From: Haloarcula rubra
GTDB taxonomy: Archaea; Halobacteriota; Halobacteria; Halobacteriales; Haloarculaceae
DNA length: 64,000 nt
NCBI RefSeq assembly: GCF_019599465.1
Contig: NZ_RKLR01000001.1
Location: forward strand, 248,001-312,000
Direction of reading: 5' to 3'
Shown here: piece by piece, positions 32,274-42,209 of the stretch
Layout: each line of letters opens with the position of its first letter
Numbering within the stretch: position 1 is the stretch's first letter
Translations under genes and position numbers: made by a program
The notes under the pieces: model-generated
Database searches by the model: none
The model's input: the letters and a program-made list of their open reading frames with translations, nothing else
Told to the model about the DNA's origin: nothing

Positions 32274-34664
32274 ATGGACCGCAGTCGCAGGGCCGTTCTC
32301 GCGGCCGTTCTCTCGGGTGGGGTCGGGGCGGCGTTGCTCTCGCCGGCGAAGGGGTATCTCGACCGATTCGCCCCGCTGTCGGGCGACTACTGGGACGCCG
32401 CGACGACGACCACCCCGGAGACGGTCAGCAGTGCCTACGGGTCGGCGTCGGTGCGCTACGACGACGCCCACGTCCCGACTATCGAGGGGGACTCGGAGGC
32501 CGCACTCGCCTACGCCGTCGGCTACGTCCACGGGACGGACCGGCGCTTCCAGATGGACCTGTTCGTCCGGCGGATGCGCGGCGAACTCGCCGCCGCCGTC
32601 GGCGAACAGGGCGTCGAGTCGGACCGGTTCCACCGGCAGATGGACTTCACCGCCGCCGCAGAAGCCAACTGGGACGCGTTGGAAGATACCGAGACGGGCG
32701 CGTCGCTATCGGCGTTCGCCGACGGCGTCGGAGACGCCACCGCCGACGGGTCGGTGGCCCCGGAGTTCCAGTTGCTCGACTACGAACCCCGCGAGTGGTC
32801 GCCGGTCGACACGCTCCTGATACAGAAACAGATCGGCTGGGGATTGACCGGGAGTTTCCGCACGCTCCGGAACGCGGCGGCGGCAGACGCGCTGGGAGCG
32901 GACGCGGCCGCGGAACTGTACCCGGACCGACTCGACCACGACAGCCCGATTCTCCGGCCATCCGTCTCGTTCGACAGTCTAGCGAGCGACGTGACCGCGA
33001 CGCCCGAGCGCACGGTCGACGCCGAGTTCGCTCGATGGGCCTCGACGTTCGAGTCCCCGGACGGCGTCGGGTCGAACTCGTGGGTCGTCTCGGGAACCCA
33101 CACCGAGAGCGGGAAACCCCTGCTGGCGAACGACCCGCACCTCTCGCTGCTGGCCCCGCCGCTGTGGTACCGCCAGCACTTGCGCGCCCCGGACCTGCAG
33201 GTCGGCGGCGTCGCCTTCCCCGGCGTCCCGTTCGTCGTCATCGGCGAGAACGACGCGGGCGCGTGGGGCTTTACCAACGCCGGTGGGGACTCAATCGACT
33301 TCTACCGGTACGACACCGACGGCGAGACGTACCGCTACGGCGACGAGACACGCGAGTTCGACGTCGAGACACAGACCATCGCGGTCAGCGGCGGGGAGGA
33401 CCGCGAGGTGACCGTCCGGAAGTCCGTCCACGGCCCCGTCCTCGAACGGTTCGGCCAGCGAGTCGGCGTCGCGTGGGTCGGCCTGCAGGCCAACCGAACC
33501 GCCGCGGCCATCCGGGAGTTGAACTACAGCGATGGGCGCGACGAGGCGATGGCCGCGCTCCGGGCGTTCGACCACCCGACGCAGAACGCCGTCTACGCCG
33601 ACCGCGAGGGCAACACCCAGTACTACATGACTGGACTGGTGCCCCGGCGAGTGACCGACAGCGAGTCGGTGCCCGTCAATCAGATTTTCGACGGCAGCGA
33701 GACGGAGGGGGAGTGGCCCGGCTACGAACCCTACGGCGTCCCGGACCGGAGCGAGTTCGTCCCGAGCGAGGCCAAACCCCAGTCCCGCGACCCCGACTAC
33801 CTCGCCACGGCGAACCAGCGCATCGTCGCCGACGAGGAACTCGACTACTACCTCGCGGAGGCCTACAGCGCACCGTGGCGCGGCAAACGCATCTACGACC
33901 TGCTGGACGAACGCGCGGCGAGCGACGACCCGATGGACTTCGCGTTCGTGCGCCGGGTCCAGCGCGACGTCCGGGACGAGCGAGCGGCGCTGTTCGTGCC
34001 CGTGATTCTGGACGTCCGGGGGGAGATGGACGGTCGCGCACGCGCGGCGGCCGACGAACTCGCCGACTGGGACTACCGGATGGACCGGGACTCGCGGGCG
34101 GCGCTCGTCTTCGCGTTCTTCGTAGACGCCTACCGCTCGCAGGTGTTCGACGCGGCCTTCGAGGCGGCCGGACTGGACGACCGCTTCTACCCGAACGACT
34201 GGGTCTTGCTCCACCTGCCGCCCGACAGCAGGTGGTTCGAGGACCCGCCGAGTGGCGACGCCCGAAGTCGAGCGGCGACCATCGCCGCAGCGATGACCGA
34301 CGCGCTCGACGCCGTCGACGAGGCCGGCCACGAGGTGTACGGCGACTACAATCGGACCGCCATCGACCACCCGTTCGACCAGTCGTTCCTCAACTATCCG
34401 CGCTACCCGACCGACGGGTCGCCGGCGACGGTCCGAAACGTCCGCAAGGCGTCGGCCGTCGGCAGTAGCTACCGGCTGCTCGCCCGGTTCGACGGCGAGA
34501 CGTCGGAGTCCGTCATTCCCGGTGGCAACGCGGGCAGTCCGTTCTCCGACCACTACGACGACCAGTTGCGCGACTGGGCCGACGGCGAGTACCGGCCACA
34601 GACGCCGACGACAGACGGCGACCCCGACGTCGAGTTCGTCCCCGAGGAGGGCGGCGATGCGTAG
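32274..34664 (+). CDS. Penicillin acylase-family N-terminal-nucleophile hydrolase, Tat-exported
   Basis: A 796-residue precursor. The N-terminus RSRRAVLAAVLSGGVGAALL is a twin-arginine signal, the usual export route in halophiles. The alpha chain (about 30-265) contains YVHGTDRRFQMDLF; autocatalytic cleavage should expose S267 in GVGSNSWVVSG as the nucleophile, and LANDPHLSL follows. Family members hydrolyse amide bonds of penicillins, acyl-homoserine lactones or other N-acyl compounds. The archaeal substrate is unknown. The last 8 bases overlap the next gene. GC and codon use match the neighbours. Confidence 0.9.
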   Translation: MDRSRRAVLAAVLSGGVGAALLSPAKGYLDRFAPLSGDYWDAATTTTPETVSSAYGSASVRYDDAHVPTIEGDSEAALAYAVGYVHGTDRRFQMDLFVRRMRGELAAAVGEQGVESDRFHRQMDFTAAAEANWDALEDTETGASLSAFADGVGDATADGSVAPEFQLLDYEPREWSPVDTLLIQKQIGWGLTGSFRTLRNAAAADALGADAAAELYPDRLDHDSPILRPSVSFDSLASDVTATPERTVDAEFARWASTFESPDGVGSNSWVVSGTHTESGKPLLANDPHLSLLAPPLWYRQHLRAPDLQVGGVAFPGVPFVVIGENDAGAWGFTNAGGDSIDFYRYDTDGETYRYGDETREFDVETQTIAVSGGEDREVTVRKSVHGPVLERFGQRVGVAWVGLQANRTAAAIRELNYSDGRDEAMAALRAFDHPTQNAVYADREGNTQYYMTGLVPRRVTDSESVPVNQIFDGSETEGEWPGYEPYGVPDRSEFVPSEAKPQSRDPDYLATANQRIVADEELDYYLAEAYSAPWRGKRIYDLLDERAASDDPMDFAFVRRVQRDVRDERAALFVPVILDVRGEMDGRARAAADELADWDYRMDRDSRAALVFAFFVDAYRSQVFDAAFEAAGLDDRFYPNDWVLLHLPPDSRWFEDPPSGDARSRAATIAAAMTDALDAVDEAGHEVYGDYNRTAIDHPFDQSFLNYPRYPTDGSPATVRNVRKASAVGSSYRLLARFDGETSESVIPGGNAGSPFSDHYDDQLRDWADGEYRPQTPTTDGDPDVEFVPEEGGDA

Positions 34665-35016
34665 TCCGCTGGCCACGCTGTGGGCGGTCCAGCGCTCCGC
34701 CCGGCAGCGTCGGGCCGCGACGGTCGGTGCCGTCCTCGTGGGTCTGGGCCTCGGGTCGGTCCACTGGCTGGGGTTCGTCGTGGGCGGTGCACTGGTCGGC
34801 GTCTGCTGGCCGTCGCTCCGGTCGGCTATCGCCGCGGGGTTCGGGTTCGGCGTGGTCGCCGTCGCCGTCTTCCTCGCCCGGTTCGCACTCGTCGGGACGC
34901 TGGACGGGGCCCTCGGGATGGGACCGCTCATCGCTATCGCCGTCGTGACGCCGCTGGTCGCCGGGTCGCTCGGCGCGGCGGTGCGAGGGCTGCTGCCCGC
35001 AGGCGAGTCGGAGTGA
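34657..35016 (+). CDS. Small integral membrane protein
   Basis: A 119-residue protein with a short basic N-terminus (RSARQRRAA) and four or so hydrophobic helices. Its start overlaps the end of the penicillin acylase gene by 8 bp, so it is co-translated and may anchor or assist that enzyme. I do not recognise the family. Confidence 0.65.
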   Translation: MRSPLATLWAVQRSARQRRAATVGAVLVGLGLGSVHWLGFVVGGALVGVCWPSLRSAIAAGFGFGVVAVAVFLARFALVGTLDGALGMGPLIAIAVVTPLVAGSLGAAVRGLLPAGESE

Positions 35017-35059
35017 GGTGTTCGACACGTATTTTCGTCCGTCAGTCCAACCGACGCCT

Positions 35060-36250
35060 GTGAGCGCACGCCGAGAGCGCGTGGTCCTCGCCGGCGTCGT
35101 CTTCGCCGTCCTGCTCGCGCAGGTGCTGCTGTACCCCGGGGTCGACACCCTCGTCCGGGCGCTGGGGGCCACGACGGAGTTGGACGCCAGCATGTGGTTT
35201 CTGGCCGTCGAGTTCGGCGCCTTCGTCGCCTTCGCCGGCGTCTGGGGCGTGGTGAGCGACGCGACCGGACGGCGGGTGCCGTTCATCGTGACCGGCGCAC
35301 TGGGCGGCGCCGTGTTCTACGTCACGTTGGCGTGGCTCCCGACGCAGGTGCCGATATCCTTCGACGGCATCCTCGTGCTTCGGGCGCTGCAGGGCGCGAT
35401 GACCATCGCCGCGTTCTCGCTGGCGATGACGATGCTGATGGACCTCACGGGCGGGCACGGCAAGAACATGGGCGCGGCGGGCATCGCCATCGGCGCGGGG
35501 ACGGCACTCGGGGCGCCGCTGGGCGGCCAACTGTACGGCGTCTCTCCGACGCTCCCGCTGTACGCCGCCAGCGCCCTCCTGTTCGCCGTCGCCGCTCTCG
35601 CGACGCTGGTGACGGACCGCGCGCCCTCGAACACCGACGGTCGACTGGCCGCCGTGACTGCCCGCCTTCGCGAGACGCCGGCGCTGGGTATCCCCTACGC
35701 CTTCGGCTTCATCGACCGCTTCACTGCCGGCTTCTTCGCCCTCGTCGGGACGCTGTACTTCCGGGAGGTGTTCGCACTGACCCCCGGCGAGACGGGGCTG
35801 ATGCTCGCGCTCTTCTTCGCGCCGTTCGCGCTGCTCCAGTACCCCTTCGGCGTCCTCTCGGACAGCATCGGCCGGACAGTCCCCATCGTCGCCGGGTCGT
35901 CGCTGTACGGCCTCGCCGTCGTCGGCGTCGGCCTCGCACCGACCGTCACGACGGCCGGCGTCGCCATGGTGGTCGTCGGCGTCATCGGGGCGCTGATGGC
36001 CCCGGCGACGATGGCGCTCGTGACGGACCTCGCCGGGGAGAGCGGTCGCGGGACGGCGATGGCCGGCTTCAACGCCTTCGGGAGCGTCGGGTTCCTCGCG
36101 GGCATCCTCGTCGGCGGGTTCGTCGCCGGCGAGTTCGGCTACCTCGCCGCCTTCATCGTCGCCGGCGGCGCGGAACTGGCGCTGGCGATGGTGTCGTTGC
36201 CGCGACTGCTCGCACTCGACGTGCCGACGGCGGACCGGCCGGCGGACTGA
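35060..36250 (+). CDS. Major facilitator superfamily transporter
   Basis: A 396-residue protein with about twelve membrane helices and the MFS loop motif GVVSDATGRRVPF between helices 2 and 3, repeated as GVLSDSIGRTVPI in the second half. It is probably a drug or metabolite proton antiporter of the DHA type; the substrate is unknown. GTG 35060 (MSARRERVV) is chosen over a GTG at 35018 because a gtattttcg box lies 28-30 bp before it. It follows the small membrane-protein gene with only 43 bp between stop and start. Confidence 0.88.
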   Translation: MSARRERVVLAGVVFAVLLAQVLLYPGVDTLVRALGATTELDASMWFLAVEFGAFVAFAGVWGVVSDATGRRVPFIVTGALGGAVFYVTLAWLPTQVPISFDGILVLRALQGAMTIAAFSLAMTMLMDLTGGHGKNMGAAGIAIGAGTALGAPLGGQLYGVSPTLPLYAASALLFAVAALATLVTDRAPSNTDGRLAAVTARLRETPALGIPYAFGFIDRFTAGFFALVGTLYFREVFALTPGETGLMLALFFAPFALLQYPFGVLSDSIGRTVPIVAGSSLYGLAVVGVGLAPTVTTAGVAMVVVGVIGALMAPATMALVTDLAGESGRGTAMAGFNAFGSVGFLAGILVGGFVAGEFGYLAAFIVAGGAELALAMVSLPRLLALDVPTADRPAD

Positions 36251-36256
36251 GACGGG

Positions 36257-38290
36257 TCAGCGGGCGTCGGCCACCGCGTCCAGCGCCTCCGGATTCTCGA
36301 TGCTGGACATGTCCCCCAACTCCTCGTCGCGATAGACGGCCCCGATAGCCCGGCGGATGATCTTCCCGCTCTGGGTCTTCGGGAAGGCGTCGACGAACAG
36401 CACCTCGCGCGGGCGGAAGGGCTTGCCGAGTTCGTCGCCGACCGTCGACTGGACGGCCTCGCGGAGCGAGTCGGTGGGGTCGTGGCCCGGTTCGAGCACG
36501 ACGTAGAGGACGACGGCCGTCCCGGTGGTGTCGTCGGGCGCGCCGACGGCGGCGGCCTGATTCACCGCCGGGTGGTCCATCGCCGCCCCTTCGACTTCGG
36601 CGGGCCCGACCTTCCGACCGGCGACGTTCAGCGCGTCGTCGGCCCGGCCGTGGAGGAACCAGAGGCCGTCCTCGTCCTTCTGGGCCCAGTCGCCGTGGTC
36701 CCAGAGGTCGTCCCACGTCGACCAGTACTCCGCCAGATAGCGCTCGTCACCGCTCCACAGCGACTTCGTCATCGAGGGACAGGAGTCGCGCGCGACGAGG
36801 AACCCGCGTTCGTTCGTGTCAGCGATTGACTCGCCGCTCTCGTCGACGATGTCGACGTCCATCCCGAGGCCGGGGCCGCCGAGCGTACAGGGTTTCAACG
36901 ACTGGATGGGCATCGGCATCAGGAAACAGCCCATTATCTCCGTGCCGCCGGAGATGTTGATGATGGGACACTCGCCGCCGCCCACCTCGTCGTAGAACCA
37001 CTGCCAACTCTCCGGGTCCCACGGTTCGCCCGTCGACCCGAGCAGTCGGAGCGAGGAGAGGTCGTGGCCGTCCAGCCACTCGTCACCTTTCTTGCGGAGC
37101 GCCCGGATAGCCGTCGGCGACACGCCGAAGACGGAGAGGTCGTGGCGGTCGATCATCGCCCAGAAACGGTCGGGGTCGGGGTGGTCCGGCGCGCCCTCGT
37201 ACATGAAGACGGTGCCGCCCAGCGCGTGGTTGCCGAGCAACGTCCACGGTCCCATCATCCACCCGATGTCGCTCACCCAGAAGAAGCGGTCGCCGGGTTT
37301 GTGGTCGAACCCGAAGTAGATCTCCTTCGTCGCCTGCAGGAGCGCTCCCGCGTGCGTGTGGACGATGCCCTTCGGTTCGCCCGTCGTCCCGGAGGAGTAC
37401 AGCAACATCGACTCCGCGTCGCTCGGGAGCGACTTCGTCTCGTAGCTGTCCGACCGGGGCTGGATAGCCTCGTCCCACCACTCGTCGCGGCGCGTCCACG
37501 TCACCCGGTCGACGGGGTCCTCGGCGGTGCCGATACGGTCGTAGACGACGACGTGTTCGACGGGCGTGTCGCCGCTCTCGGTCAGGTCCGCGGCCTCCCC
37601 GATGGCTTCGTCGGCGGTGTCCTTCAGATGCACTTTCGACCCGCGGCGGTAGAAGCCGTCGCCGGTGAACAGCACCGAACACTCGGCGTCGGCGATGCGC
37701 GTCGCCGTCGCGTCGACGCCGAACCCGGAGAAGATGGGCACCGCGATGGCACCGACCTGCAGGCAGCCATAGAGGATGCTCGCCACCTCGGGGACCATCG
37801 GCATGTAGAGGCCCACGGTGTCGCCAGTCTCCACGCCGACCGATTCGAGGTAGTTCGCGACCCGGTTGCTCTGCTGGTGCAAATCGTGGTACGTGAACTG
37901 TCGGACGTCGCCGGGTTCGCCCTCCCAGATGAGGGCGACGTGGTTCCGGGCGCCGTCGTCGCGGGCGGCGTGCCGGTCGACGGCGTTGTGCGCGGCGTTC
38001 AGTTCGCCGCCGGGGTACCAGTCGGTGAACTGTGGCCCCTCGCTGTCGTCCCGGACCGCGTCGTAGTCCTCGAAGAACTCGATGCCCAGATAGTCGACCA
38101 GTTCGTCCCAGAACCAGTCGACGCCGCTCTCCGGGACGCCGTCGACGTCGGTCGTCGTCCGGGTTATCAGGTCGTCGTAGTCCTCCATGTCGTACGTCTC
38201 CATGAACTGCCAGACGTTGGTGGATTCGACGAACTCGCGCGAGGGCTCGTGGACGACGTGGTCCAGTTCTTCGAGTGACTCCGGAGCCAT
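36257..38290 (-). CDS. Acetyl-CoA synthetase-like AMP-forming acyl-CoA ligase
   Basis: A 677-residue enzyme of the adenylate-forming family. The AMP-binding signature LYSSGTTGEPKGIVHTH and the C-terminal lysine region KTQSGKIIRR (near residue 640) are complete; WVSDIGWMMGPW and GGTEIMGC are also present. Length and N-terminal helix match acetyl-CoA synthetase, which makes acetyl-CoA from acetate, ATP and CoA. Propionate or another short acid is an alternative: methylmalonyl-CoA mutase lies 1.3 kb to the right. It is divergent from the GNAT gene. Confidence 0.88.
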   Translation of the reverse strand: MAPESLEELDHVVHEPSREFVESTNVWQFMETYDMEDYDDLITRTTTDVDGVPESGVDWFWDELVDYLGIEFFEDYDAVRDDSEGPQFTDWYPGGELNAAHNAVDRHAARDDGARNHVALIWEGEPGDVRQFTYHDLHQQSNRVANYLESVGVETGDTVGLYMPMVPEVASILYGCLQVGAIAVPIFSGFGVDATATRIADAECSVLFTGDGFYRRGSKVHLKDTADEAIGEAADLTESGDTPVEHVVVYDRIGTAEDPVDRVTWTRRDEWWDEAIQPRSDSYETKSLPSDAESMLLYSSGTTGEPKGIVHTHAGALLQATKEIYFGFDHKPGDRFFWVSDIGWMMGPWTLLGNHALGGTVFMYEGAPDHPDPDRFWAMIDRHDLSVFGVSPTAIRALRKKGDEWLDGHDLSSLRLLGSTGEPWDPESWQWFYDEVGGGECPIINISGGTEIMGCFLMPMPIQSLKPCTLGGPGLGMDVDIVDESGESIADTNERGFLVARDSCPSMTKSLWSGDERYLAEYWSTWDDLWDHGDWAQKDEDGLWFLHGRADDALNVAGRKVGPAEVEGAAMDHPAVNQAAAVGAPDDTTGTAVVLYVVLEPGHDPTDSLREAVQSTVGDELGKPFRPREVLFVDAFPKTQSGKIIRRAIGAVYRDEELGDMSSIENPEALDAVADAR

Positions 38291-38407
38291 ACCGTGTGGT
38301 TCGCTGACAACACACTAAGTAGTTGCGTGGCGGTGTCCCGGACGGACACGGACTCTCCGACTGGTACTCGGCAAACCCTTTTTACCGGGGACGGCGAACC
38401 TACACCC

Positions 38408-38995
38408 ATGTACGTCCGGGACGCGAAAAACCGCGAAGAGGTCTGGTTGCTGGACCGAATCGAGGAGATGGGACTGGACGACACCGCCTTCCGCTCCCGC
38501 GACTACGTGGTCGCCATCGACGAACACGACCACCAGAAGGCCGGGTTCGGCCGCATCCGCATCCACAAACCCGAAGACACCGACCCGATATGTGAGTTGA
38601 CGAGCATCGGCGTCCTGCCGGAGTGGCGCAATCAGGGCGTGGGTGCCCACATCATCGAACGACTGGTCGAGTACGCCAGCGACGAAGGGTTCGACGTGGT
38701 GTACTCCCTGACCAGCGCCAGCGAGTATCTCGCCCAGTTCGGTTTCGAGCGCATCGAACCCGAGCAGTTGCCCGAGCGTCTGGGGGAACGACTGGAGGTC
38801 AAACGGGAGAACATCCAGCCAGACGCCGTCCCCCTGCGCCTCCAGATAGACCGGTTCCGGATGCCAGAGCGGTTGCGCGAGCAGTTCAAGAACGCCTCGG
38901 TCCACGAACCGACCGAGTCCGAACCCGAAGACACCGCCGAGGACTTCGGTATCGACCCCGACGAGGCGACCTACAAGTACGATACGGGGAGCTAG
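38408..38995 (+). CDS. GNAT-family N-acetyltransferase
   Basis: A 195-residue protein. The acetyl-CoA pyrophosphate motif is RNQGVGAHIIERLVEYA (about 75-91), after the strand CELTSIGVLPEW. A C-terminal acidic extension of about 50 residues is specific to the halophilic form. The acceptor (amine, protein or aminoglycoside) is unknown. An aaacccttttta stretch lies about 25-30 bp before ATG 38408. Confidence 0.85.
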   Translation: MYVRDAKNREEVWLLDRIEEMGLDDTAFRSRDYVVAIDEHDHQKAGFGRIRIHKPEDTDPICELTSIGVLPEWRNQGVGAHIIERLVEYASDEGFDVVYSLTSASEYLAQFGFERIEPEQLPERLGERLEVKRENIQPDAVPLRLQIDRFRMPERLREQFKNASVHEPTESEPEDTAEDFGIDPDEATYKYDTGS

Positions 38996-38996
38996 G

Positions 38997-39470
38997 TCAC
39001 CGCACGTCGACGACTTCGACGTCGAACACCAGCGTCCGGCCGGCGAGTTCGTGGTTGAAGTCCACCGAGACGGCGTCGTCTCGCACCGCCGTCACGTCGC
39101 CGTGAAGTCCGTTCTCGGCCTCGACGTGGAGGCCCACCTCCGGCGCTTTGCCGACCATCGCCTCGAACGTCTCCGGGTCGTACTCCCGGACCTTCTCGTC
39201 GTCGGCCTCGCCGTAGGCCTTCTCGGGTGGCACCGTCACCGTCGCCTCTTCGCCGTCTGCCATCCCGACGAGTGCCTCGTCGAGGCCCTCGATGATGTCG
39301 CCAGCACCGACGGTGAAAGCCAGCGGTGCGTAGTCCTCGGGGTCGGTGTCCTGTGCGTCCAGCAGGCCCTCCTCCTGTGCGACGTCCAGCCGTGAGGTGT
39401 CGAAGACGCTCCCGTCCTCGAAGCGACCGACGTACTCGATGGAGACTCCGTCTCCGCGCTCGATTGCCAT
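38997..39470 (-). CDS. FKBP-type peptidyl-prolyl isomerase, SlyD-like
   Basis: A 157-residue protein with the split FKBP domain (GDGVSIEYVGRFEDGSVFD, ...PPEKAYGE) and the inserted flap that gives SlyD-type chaperone activity. It catalyses proline cis-trans isomerisation and helps folding in the cytoplasm. The histidine-rich nickel-binding tail of bacterial SlyD is missing. It diverges from the methylmalonyl-CoA mutase gene. Confidence 0.9.
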   Translation of the reverse strand: MAIERGDGVSIEYVGRFEDGSVFDTSRLDVAQEEGLLDAQDTDPEDYAPLAFTVGAGDIIEGLDEALVGMADGEEATVTVPPEKAYGEADDEKVREYDPETFEAMVGKAPEVGLHVEAENGLHGDVTAVRDDAVSVDFNHELAGRTLVFDVEVVDVR

Positions 39471-39550
39471 GGCCGAGACTGAGTAGAGGAGGGGGATAAA
39501 TCCCGGGACACGTCTGATACTCGTGTAGGACCGTGCAGGATTCGCGAACG

Positions 39551-39556
39551 CTTAAG
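39551..39556 (+). promoter_or_regulatory. TATA-like box of the mutase gene
   Basis: The sequence cttaag is 27 bp before ATG 39581, with leaderless spacing. Confidence 0.5.
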
Positions 39557-39580
39557 CCCGGTCCGGTCCACGATATCCGC

Positions 39581-41263
39581 ATGTTCGACCCCGACGAGCT
39601 GGACGAAATCCGCGAGGCGAAAGCCGAGTGGGAACAGGAAGACGTCCAGCCGACCGTCGACCGGTTCGGCGAGCGCGAAGAGACGTTCACGACGGACACC
39701 GAGGGGCACGAGGTAAACCGCCTGTACACGCCCGCGGACGTCGCTGACCTCGACTACGAGGAGGACCTCGGTTTCCCCGGCAGAGACCCCTACACCCGCG
39801 GCGTCTACTCGACGGGCTACCGCGGCCGCCTCTGGACGATGCGCCAGTACGCCGGCATGGGCACGGCCGAGGAGACCAACGAGCGGTTCAACTACCTGCT
39901 GGACGAGGGTCAGACCGGGCTCTCGATGGCGTTCGACCTGCCGACCCAGATGGGGTACTCCTCGGACCACGCGATGGCGGCCGGCGAGGTGGGCAAGACC
40001 GGCGTCGCCATCGACTCGCTGGACGACATGGAGACGGTGTTCGAGGGCATCCCGCTGGACGAGGTGTCCACGTCGATGACTATCAACGCGCCCGCCGCGG
40101 TGTTGCTGGCGATGTACATCGCCGTCGGCGACAAGCAGGGCGTCGACCGGGAGGAGCTACGCGGCACCATCCAGAACGACGTGCTCAAGGAGTACATCGC
40201 CCGGAACACGTTCATCTACCCGCCGGAGCCGTCGATGCGACTCATCACCGACATCTTCGAGTTCTGCGCGGCGGAGGTGCCGAACTTCAACACCATCTCC
40301 ATCTCGGGCTACCACATCCGCGAGGCGGGGTCGACGGCCGCCCAGGAGATAGCGTTCACGCTCGGCGACGGCATCGAGTACGTCGAGGCCGCCATCGAGG
40401 CGGGGCTGGACGTCGACGACTTCGCGCCGCAACTGTCCTTCTTCTTCGCCTCCTACAACAACATCTTAGAGGAGGTGGCGAAGTTCCGCGCCGCCCGTCG
40501 CCTCTGGGCGAAGATAATGGACGAACGGTTCGACGCCGAGAACCCCAAGTCCAAGCAGTTGAAGTTCCACACCCAGACCGCCGGGTCGACGCTGACGGCC
40601 CAGCAGATAGAGAACAACGTCGTCCGGGTCGCCTATCAGGCGCTCGCCGCGGTGCTGGGCGGCACGCAGAGCCTCCACACCAACGGGAAAGACGAGGCCA
40701 TCGGCCTGCCGACCGAGGAGTCGGTCCGGACCGCCCTTCGCACCCAGCAGATTCTCGCCCACGAGTCCGGCGCGGCCGACACCATCGACCCCCTCGCCGG
40801 GAGCTACTACGTCGAGTCGCTGACCGACGAACTCGAAGCGGACGCCCGCGCGCTCATCGAGGAGGTGGACGAGCGCGGGGGGATGCGCCGGGCCATCGAG
40901 GACCAGTGGGTCCAGCGCCAGATTCAGGACGTTGCCTTCGAGCGCCAGCGCGAACAGGAGGCCGGCGAGCGCATCATCGTCGGCGTCAACGAGTACGAGG
41001 TCGAGGAGGAGGGCGAACAGGACATCGAGGAGGTCGACGAGGCCGTCGAGGCCGCCCAACAGGAGAACGTCGCCGCCGTCCGCGAGGAGCGAGACGACGC
41101 GGCCGTCGAAGCCGCGCTGAACGATCTCGCCGACGCCGCGGCGGGCGACGAGAACCTCATGCCCTACATCGTCGACGCGGTGAAAGTCTACGCCACGACC
41201 GGCGAAATCTGTGACGTGCTCCGGGACGTGTTCGGCGAGTACCAGCCCGGGTCCTCGATGTAG
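39581..41263 (+). CDS. Methylmalonyl-CoA mutase, catalytic (large) subunit
   Basis: A 560-residue TIM-barrel subunit. [21 protein letters not shown] and [18 protein letters not shown] are diagnostic; Y80 aligns, from memory, with the substrate-contact tyrosine of methylmalonyl-CoA mutase (isobutyryl-CoA mutase has phenylalanine). The cobalamin-binding domain is absent, so a separate small subunit is needed, and it is not in this window. It converts methylmalonyl-CoA and succinyl-CoA in propionyl-CoA use and in the methylaspartate cycle of Haloarcula. An epimerase gene follows 535 bp later. ATG 39581 is preferred over an upstream start at 39533. Confidence 0.93.
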   Translation: MFDPDELDEIREAKAEWEQEDVQPTVDRFGEREETFTTDTEGHEVNRLYTPADVADLDYEEDLGFPGRDPYTRGVYSTGYRGRLWTMRQYAGMGTAEETNERFNYLLDEGQTGLSMAFDLPTQMGYSSDHAMAAGEVGKTGVAIDSLDDMETVFEGIPLDEVSTSMTINAPAAVLLAMYIAVGDKQGVDREELRGTIQNDVLKEYIARNTFIYPPEPSMRLITDIFEFCAAEVPNFNTISISGYHIREAGSTAAQEIAFTLGDGIEYVEAAIEAGLDVDDFAPQLSFFFASYNNILEEVAKFRAARRLWAKIMDERFDAENPKSKQLKFHTQTAGSTLTAQQIENNVVRVAYQALAAVLGGTQSLHTNGKDEAIGLPTEESVRTALRTQQILAHESGAADTIDPLAGSYYVESLTDELEADARALIEEVDERGGMRRAIEDQWVQRQIQDVAFERQREQEAGERIIVGVNEYEVEEEGEQDIEEVDEAVEAAQQENVAAVREERDDAAVEAALNDLADAAAGDENLMPYIVDAVKVYATTGEICDVLRDVFGEYQPGSSM

Positions 41264-41384
41264 CGACTTTCGAATCGAAGGTTTCCGCCGGTCGTTCGTT
41301 CGGTATCGTAACAGGAACGGCATTGAACGAGGGTCGTGTACCTCTAGGTATGTACTGGACTCGACACGCTGGAGGTGTGCGACG

Positions 41385-41753
41385 ATGAGCGCGACCGAGC
41401 GCGACAGCCGTCTCGTGGTGTTGGTCTTGCTCGTCCTCGGCGCTTTGCTCGTCCTCCCCGCTCTCGCCATGGGGTTCGGGATGATGGGCTACGGGATGAT
41501 GGGAAGCGGCATGTGGGGCGGTGGCGGCATGTGGGGCGGGACCGGCACGGGGTGGATGTGGCTCGTCGGCCTCCTGTTCCAACTGCTGTTCCTCGCGGCC
41601 GTCGTCGGCCTCGGCTACCTCGTCTACCGAGCGGTCACCGGCGGCGACGGCGGCCGTGACGCGGCCGTCGCGGAACTGCGCGAGGCGTACGCTCGCGGCG
41701 ACCTGACCGACGAGGAGTACGAGCGACGGCTCGAACGGTTGCGCGAGGAGTGA
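41385..41753 (+). CDS. SHOCT-domain membrane protein with Met/Gly-rich loop
   Basis: A 122-residue protein with two membrane helices (about 11-28 and 57-77) joined by an external loop, GFGMMGYGMMGSGMWGGGG and more, very rich in methionine and glycine. The C-terminus carries a SHOCT module, VAELREAYARGDLTDEEYER, a helix-turn-helix oligomerisation piece found at the ends of many membrane proteins. Met-rich loops can bind Cu(I); this is inference. It lies between mutase and epimerase genes but its link to them is unclear. Confidence 0.78.
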   Translation: MSATERDSRLVVLVLLVLGALLVLPALAMGFGMMGYGMMGSGMWGGGGMWGGTGTGWMWLVGLLFQLLFLAAVVGLGYLVYRAVTGGDGGRDAAVAELREAYARGDLTDEEYERRLERLREE

Positions 41754-41767
41754 CGGCGGGACAGAGA

Positions 41768-41774
41768 CTTATAC
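41768..41774 (+). promoter_or_regulatory. TATA-like box of the epimerase gene
   Basis: The sequence cttatac is centred 27 bp before ATG 41798, within 15 bp of the upstream stop, so the epimerase has its own leaderless promoter. Confidence 0.5.
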
Positions 41775-41797
41775 GTCGGCCGGACGAGAGCCCGTAC

Positions 41798-42187
41798 ATG
41801 CAGTTCGACCACGCGGGCGTCGCCACCGACGACACCGACACGCTGGCAGCGCTGTACGAGACCGTCTTCGACGCACCGGTCGCCCACGAAGAGGTGTTCG
41901 ACGGGCTACGAGTGACGTTTCTGGACCTCGGCAACGGCTACTTCGAACTTCTGGAACCCCTGCCCGACGCCGAGGGCGCGATACCGCGCTACCTAGAACG
42001 CAACGGCCCCGGCCTCCACCACGTCGCCCTCGCCACCGACGACATCGCGGCGGCACTAGAGACCGCCCGCGGCGCTGGCGTCGACCTCGTCGACGAGACG
42101 CCACGAGACGGCGCGTGGGGCCACGACGTCGCGTTCTGTCATCCGGAGTCGACCGGCGGCGTCCTCGTGGAGTTCGTCGAACACTGA
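41798..42187 (+). CDS. mce: Methylmalonyl-CoA epimerase (VOC-fold protein)
   Basis: A 129-residue vicinal-oxygen-chelate protein with the metal histidines in QFDHAGVATDD and LHHVALATDD, FELLEPL and a final acidic ligand in VLVEFVEH. It interconverts the two epimers of methylmalonyl-CoA, giving the mutase its substrate. Length and motif order match the family. Placement 0.5 kb after the mutase supports it. Own promoter at 41768. Confidence 0.9.
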   Translation: MQFDHAGVATDDTDTLAALYETVFDAPVAHEEVFDGLRVTFLDLGNGYFELLEPLPDAEGAIPRYLERNGPGLHHVALATDDIAAALETARGAGVDLVDETPRDGAWGHDVAFCHPESTGGVLVEFVEH

Positions 42188-42209
42188 CGGTGTCGGGTCG
42201 GCCGACCCG

